From contig CAIWLA010000307.1 of the NCBI GenBank assembly GCA_903913345.1, forward strand, positions 1 through 7,853: a stretch of DNA of 7,853 nucleotides, written 5' to 3'. The notes under the pieces are model-generated. The model was not told where the DNA came from. It saw nothing but the letters and a program-made list of their open reading frames with translations, and did not search any database. Of the stretch, positions 6,179 through 7,853 are shown in pieces. Made by a program: the position numbers and the translations under genes. Source of the DNA: an uncultured Magnetococcales bacterium (GTDB taxonomy: Bacteria > Pseudomonadota > Magnetococcia > Magnetococcales > Magnetaquicoccaceae). The first letter of the stretch is position 1; every line of letters starts with the position of its first letter.

Positions 6179-7351
6179 GTGGCCATCCCCGTTGCGGCGT
6201 TGTCTCTCTTTTATGCCTGCAATTTTGCTGTATTGGGCGTATGGATTCCCTACTGGCCGCTCTACCTCTCCGTCCATGGCCATGGGGCCTCTGACATTGG
6301 CCTGCTCCTCTCCCTCTCCCTGGTGGTCAAACTGCTGGGTCCGCCCCTGTGGGGGGGATTGGCCGATCAAGGCTCACGCCATTGGGTGATCGTCGGCTCC
6401 TCTTTTGCCGCCGCCCTGTTCTCCCTGCTCTTTTTTTACGGTGAGAATTTTCCCCTGCTGTTGACGGGGGTCTTGGCCTTCAGCCTGTTGCAAAACGCCC
6501 AAATCTCCCTGGTGGAGGCCACCACCCTGGAGACCATCCAGCGTCACAATGCCGTTCGACGATTCGGCCCAGTCAAGCCGGTGCCCCTGGAGTATGGCCG
6601 GATTCGGGTATGGGGTTCCTGGGGGTTTATTCTCTTTGCCCTGGGGTTGGGGCCGATCATCGACCGGTGGGGTCTGGCGTTGGTCCCCTGGGCATTGTTT
6701 GGCCTTCTGCTGGCCAGTGCCCTGTCTGCCCTGTTTCTGCCCAGAGAGGAGCCGCGTCCGCTGACCGACGAGGTGGCTCCCGCCCTCTTTTCCCGGCCCA
6801 GTGTGCGCTGGTTTTATCTTGCGGCCATCCTGATGCAGTTTTCCCACGGGGCCTATTATGGTTTTCTGTCGCTCCATCTGGCGGATCACGGCTTTTCCCG
6901 TGGTGCCATCGGTTTGATCTGGACCGTGGGGGTGGGGGCCGAAGTCCTGCTGTTGCGCCATTCCGGTGCCCTGCTGGCCCGCCTGGGTGTCTCCCGTGTG
7001 TTGTCCCTCTCCATTCTCCTGGCCGTTGTGCGCTGGTCCCTCTACTCGATGCCACCCGTCTGGCCCATTCTGTTGTTTGGCCAGTTGTTGCACGCCTTCA
7101 CCTTTGGGGCCTTCCATGTGGCGGCGGTCCACCAAACCTTTGCCATGGCACCCCACGCCAGTCGAGCCACCGCACAGGCCTGGTATACGGCCCTCTCCTT
7201 TGGGCTGGGCGGGGGGCTGGGGGTCTTGATCTGCGGCCATCTGTATGACCGGGTGGGGGGCGAGGCTCTGTTTGCCTTGATGGCGGCGGGAGCCGCCCTG
7301 GCCTGGCTGGCCATGCAACGGGCCTCGCGGTTGAACTGTGCGTGTCATTGA
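6179..7351 (+). CDS. MFS transporter, PPP/HcaT-like (MFS_1_like)
   Basis: This 390-residue protein has about twelve hydrophobic segments in two halves, an inner-membrane major facilitator. The start FYACNFAVLGVWIPYWPLYL (11-30), the loop 2-3 motif GGLADQGSRHWVI (59-71), the amphipathic stretch with YGRIRVWGSWGF (139-150) and the second-half AYYGFLSLHL (225-234) followed by GAIGLIWTVGVGAEV resemble the phenylpropionate permease (HcaT) branch, also called MFS_1_like. A polar loop at about 188-210 divides the halves. The substrate is unknown; many members annotated this way do not carry phenylpropionate, and no aromatic catabolism genes are present. The GTG at 6179, 3 bp after the DUF2782 stop, lacks a clear ribosome site, so translation may depend on coupling. 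The start fits family length, and an in-frame TTG at 6200 is the alternative. The C-terminus ends in a short cysteine-containing tail. Confidence 0.88.
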   Translation: MAIPVAALSLFYACNFAVLGVWIPYWPLYLSVHGHGASDIGLLLSLSLVVKLLGPPLWGGLADQGSRHWVIVGSSFAAALFSLLFFYGENFPLLLTGVLAFSLLQNAQISLVEATTLETIQRHNAVRRFGPVKPVPLEYGRIRVWGSWGFILFALGLGPIIDRWGLALVPWALFGLLLASALSALFLPREEPRPLTDEVAPALFSRPSVRWFYLAAILMQFSHGAYYGFLSLHLADHGFSRGAIGLIWTVGVGAEVLLLRHSGALLARLGVSRVLSLSILLAVVRWSLYSMPPVWPILLFGQLLHAFTFGAFHVAAVHQTFAMAPHASRATAQAWYTALSFGLGGGLGVLICGHLYDRVGGEALFALMAAGAALAWLAMQRASRLNCACH

Positions 7352-7484
7352 CCGTCTGAACTTAGACCGGCAGGGGTGATTGGGAGGAGGCCGGTGGATG
7401 GACCTGGTTGGAAACAGATAGGTTCATCGTTTTGTTGCATGTTCATTTGTTCGATGTTTTGCTTGTCAAAAGGCTCTTGCTGTT

Positions 7485-7503
7485 AATGTCATCTGTTGAC
7501 ATT
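7485..7503. promoter_or_regulatory. Dyad operator candidate before the ParD-like gene
   Basis: AATGTCATCTGTTGACATT is a perfect 7-bp inverted repeat with a 5-nt centre. It covers the likely -35 box (TTGACA, 7496-7501) and lies 56 bp upstream of the antitoxin start. ParD and other ribbon-helix-helix antitoxins typically repress their own operon by binding such palindromes, so this is the expected operator. Binding is inferred. Confidence 0.55.
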
Positions 7504-7524
7504 TCTACCAAACAGGCGCATGTT
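7496..7524 (+). promoter_or_regulatory. Candidate promoter of the parDE-like module
   Basis: A consensus -35, TTGACA (7496-7501), is followed after 17 bp by a weak -10, CATGTT (7519-7524; 3 of 6). The -35 falls inside the dyad, which would allow repression by the antitoxin. The weak -10 makes this uncertain. Confidence 0.4.
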
Positions 7525-7558
7525 GAAACAACAGCAACCGCCACAAGGAGGCCATACC

Positions 7559-7831
7559 ATGACCAGCAGCTTGCATGTCAGTCTGCCCGATGAGATGCGG
7601 GCTTATGTCGATCTTCGCACAAACGGCAAAAAGGCATTTGCCACCCCCAGCGAATATGTTCGCGCCTTGATCCGCATCGACATGGAAAAGGAATCAGAAC
7701 GGCTTTATGTTTTTGGTGAACTCTTGAAATCTGTGGAAGATATCAAGAACGGTCGCATTTATTCCGCTGAAGAAGTGGAAGCTCGATCAAAGTCTTTTTT
7801 GGATGAGATTGGAAAGCAAGACCAGAAATGA
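7559..7831 (+). CDS. parD: ParD-like ribbon-helix-helix antitoxin
   Basis: ParD antitoxins bind and block the ParE toxin with the C-terminal half and bind DNA with an N-terminal ribbon-helix-helix dimer. The 90-residue product starts with the ribbon strand SLHVSLP (4-10), helix A (DEMRAYVDL, 11-19), a turn (NGKKAFATP) and helix B (SEYVRALIRIDME, 31-43). The charged C-terminal part (about 44-90), with ERLYVFGELLKSVEDIKNGR and a final SAEEVEARSKSFLDEI helix, suits wrapping of a toxin. The start ATG at 7559 has AAGGAGG 7 nt upstream; an in-frame TTG at 7496 lies in the promoter dyad and is not the start. The stop overlaps the next gene's ATG (ATGA), the classic toxin-antitoxin arrangement. Lower GC than its neighbours suggests acquisition. 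ParD is the best fit among RHH antitoxins. Confidence 0.85.
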   Translation: MTSSLHVSLPDEMRAYVDLRTNGKKAFATPSEYVRALIRIDMEKESERLYVFGELLKSVEDIKNGRIYSAEEVEARSKSFLDEIGKQDQK

Positions 7832-7853
7832 CACGCAGAACTTACTATATGAC
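7828..7853 (+). CDS. 5' end of the gene after parD, presumably the ParE toxin (cut by the window end)
   Basis: An ATG at 7828 overlaps the antitoxin stop by the tetranucleotide ATGA and opens a frame MTRRTYYM that runs off the window. Eight codons cannot identify a family. ParE (gyrase-poisoning, RelE-like fold) is inferred from position and coupling, since parD is nearly always followed by an overlapping parE. Translation would be coupled to the antitoxin. Confidence 0.6.

Larger units (their letters stand above)
7352..7558. other. Intergenic region between the MFS gene and the ParD-like gene
   Basis: The 207 bp hold no plausible gene. The first part is GC-rich with G runs and no clear rho-independent terminator for the MFS gene. 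From about 7420 the base composition falls to AT-rich, matching the following toxin-antitoxin module, which suggests a junction of a horizontally acquired segment there. The dyad and promoter candidate described separately lie at 7485-7524. Confidence 0.5.

Noticed and set aside
4779..6370. Minus-strand open frames of 355 and 258 codons
   Set aside because: Antisense to the ankyrin, DUF2782 and MFS genes; the periodic composition only mirrors the ankyrin repeats.

Overview
The window is a GC-rich bacterial chromosomal segment. Gene content (a complete hemL of the C5 haem pathway, a DUF2782 protein, a two-domain sodium/calcium antiporter and a 3-phenylpropionate-permease-like MFS protein) points to a proteobacterium. 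A gammaproteobacterium or a member of the Magnetococcales/Magnetococcia would fit, but that placement rests on remembered family resemblance and was not computed. No rRNA, tRNA or CRISPR array is visible.

Layout from left to right. (a) 1-2045 is an accessory, partly decayed region. It holds a phage-type terminase large subunit (plus strand) with an AT-rich, unconvincing 5' end and no other phage genes beside it. A small HicB-family antitoxin without HicA converges on it. Upstream of hicB is a short, frameshifted N-terminal fragment of a RAYT/Y1 (IS200-like) transposase. (b) 2099-3431 (minus) carries a sodium/calcium exchanger-family antiporter. Its 340-bp upstream region contains a candidate promoter covered by a cluster of TTATGTGAG half-sites, a nine-G tract, a leader stem-loop and, further upstream, a REPIN/MITE-like palindromic repeat that lies just beyond the 3' end of hemL. 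(c) 3432-4712 (minus) is hemL, glutamate-1-semialdehyde aminomutase. (d) Divergent from hemL is a plus-strand cluster at 4890-7351: an ankyrin-repeat protein, a DUF2782 exported or anchored protein, and an MFS transporter. Spacing is tight (33 bp, then 3 bp), so they are probably one transcription unit. (e) 7352-7853 is a lower-GC intergenic region with a perfect dyad and a possible promoter. It leads into a ParD-type antitoxin gene whose stop overlaps (ATGA) the start of a gene cut off by the window end, presumably parE.

The housekeeping part (antiporter, hemL, ank/DUF2782/MFS) is bracketed by mobile or addiction-type genes. The left flank is clearly degraded (orphan antitoxin, broken transposase, solitary terminase), whereas the right-hand parDE-like module looks intact as far as it can be read. 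I did not find a clearly new multi-gene system. The best leads are the helically spaced TTATGTGAG operator-like cluster, the REPIN-like element, the orphan HicB/terminase junction, and the ankyrin-DUF2782-MFS operon of unknown purpose.
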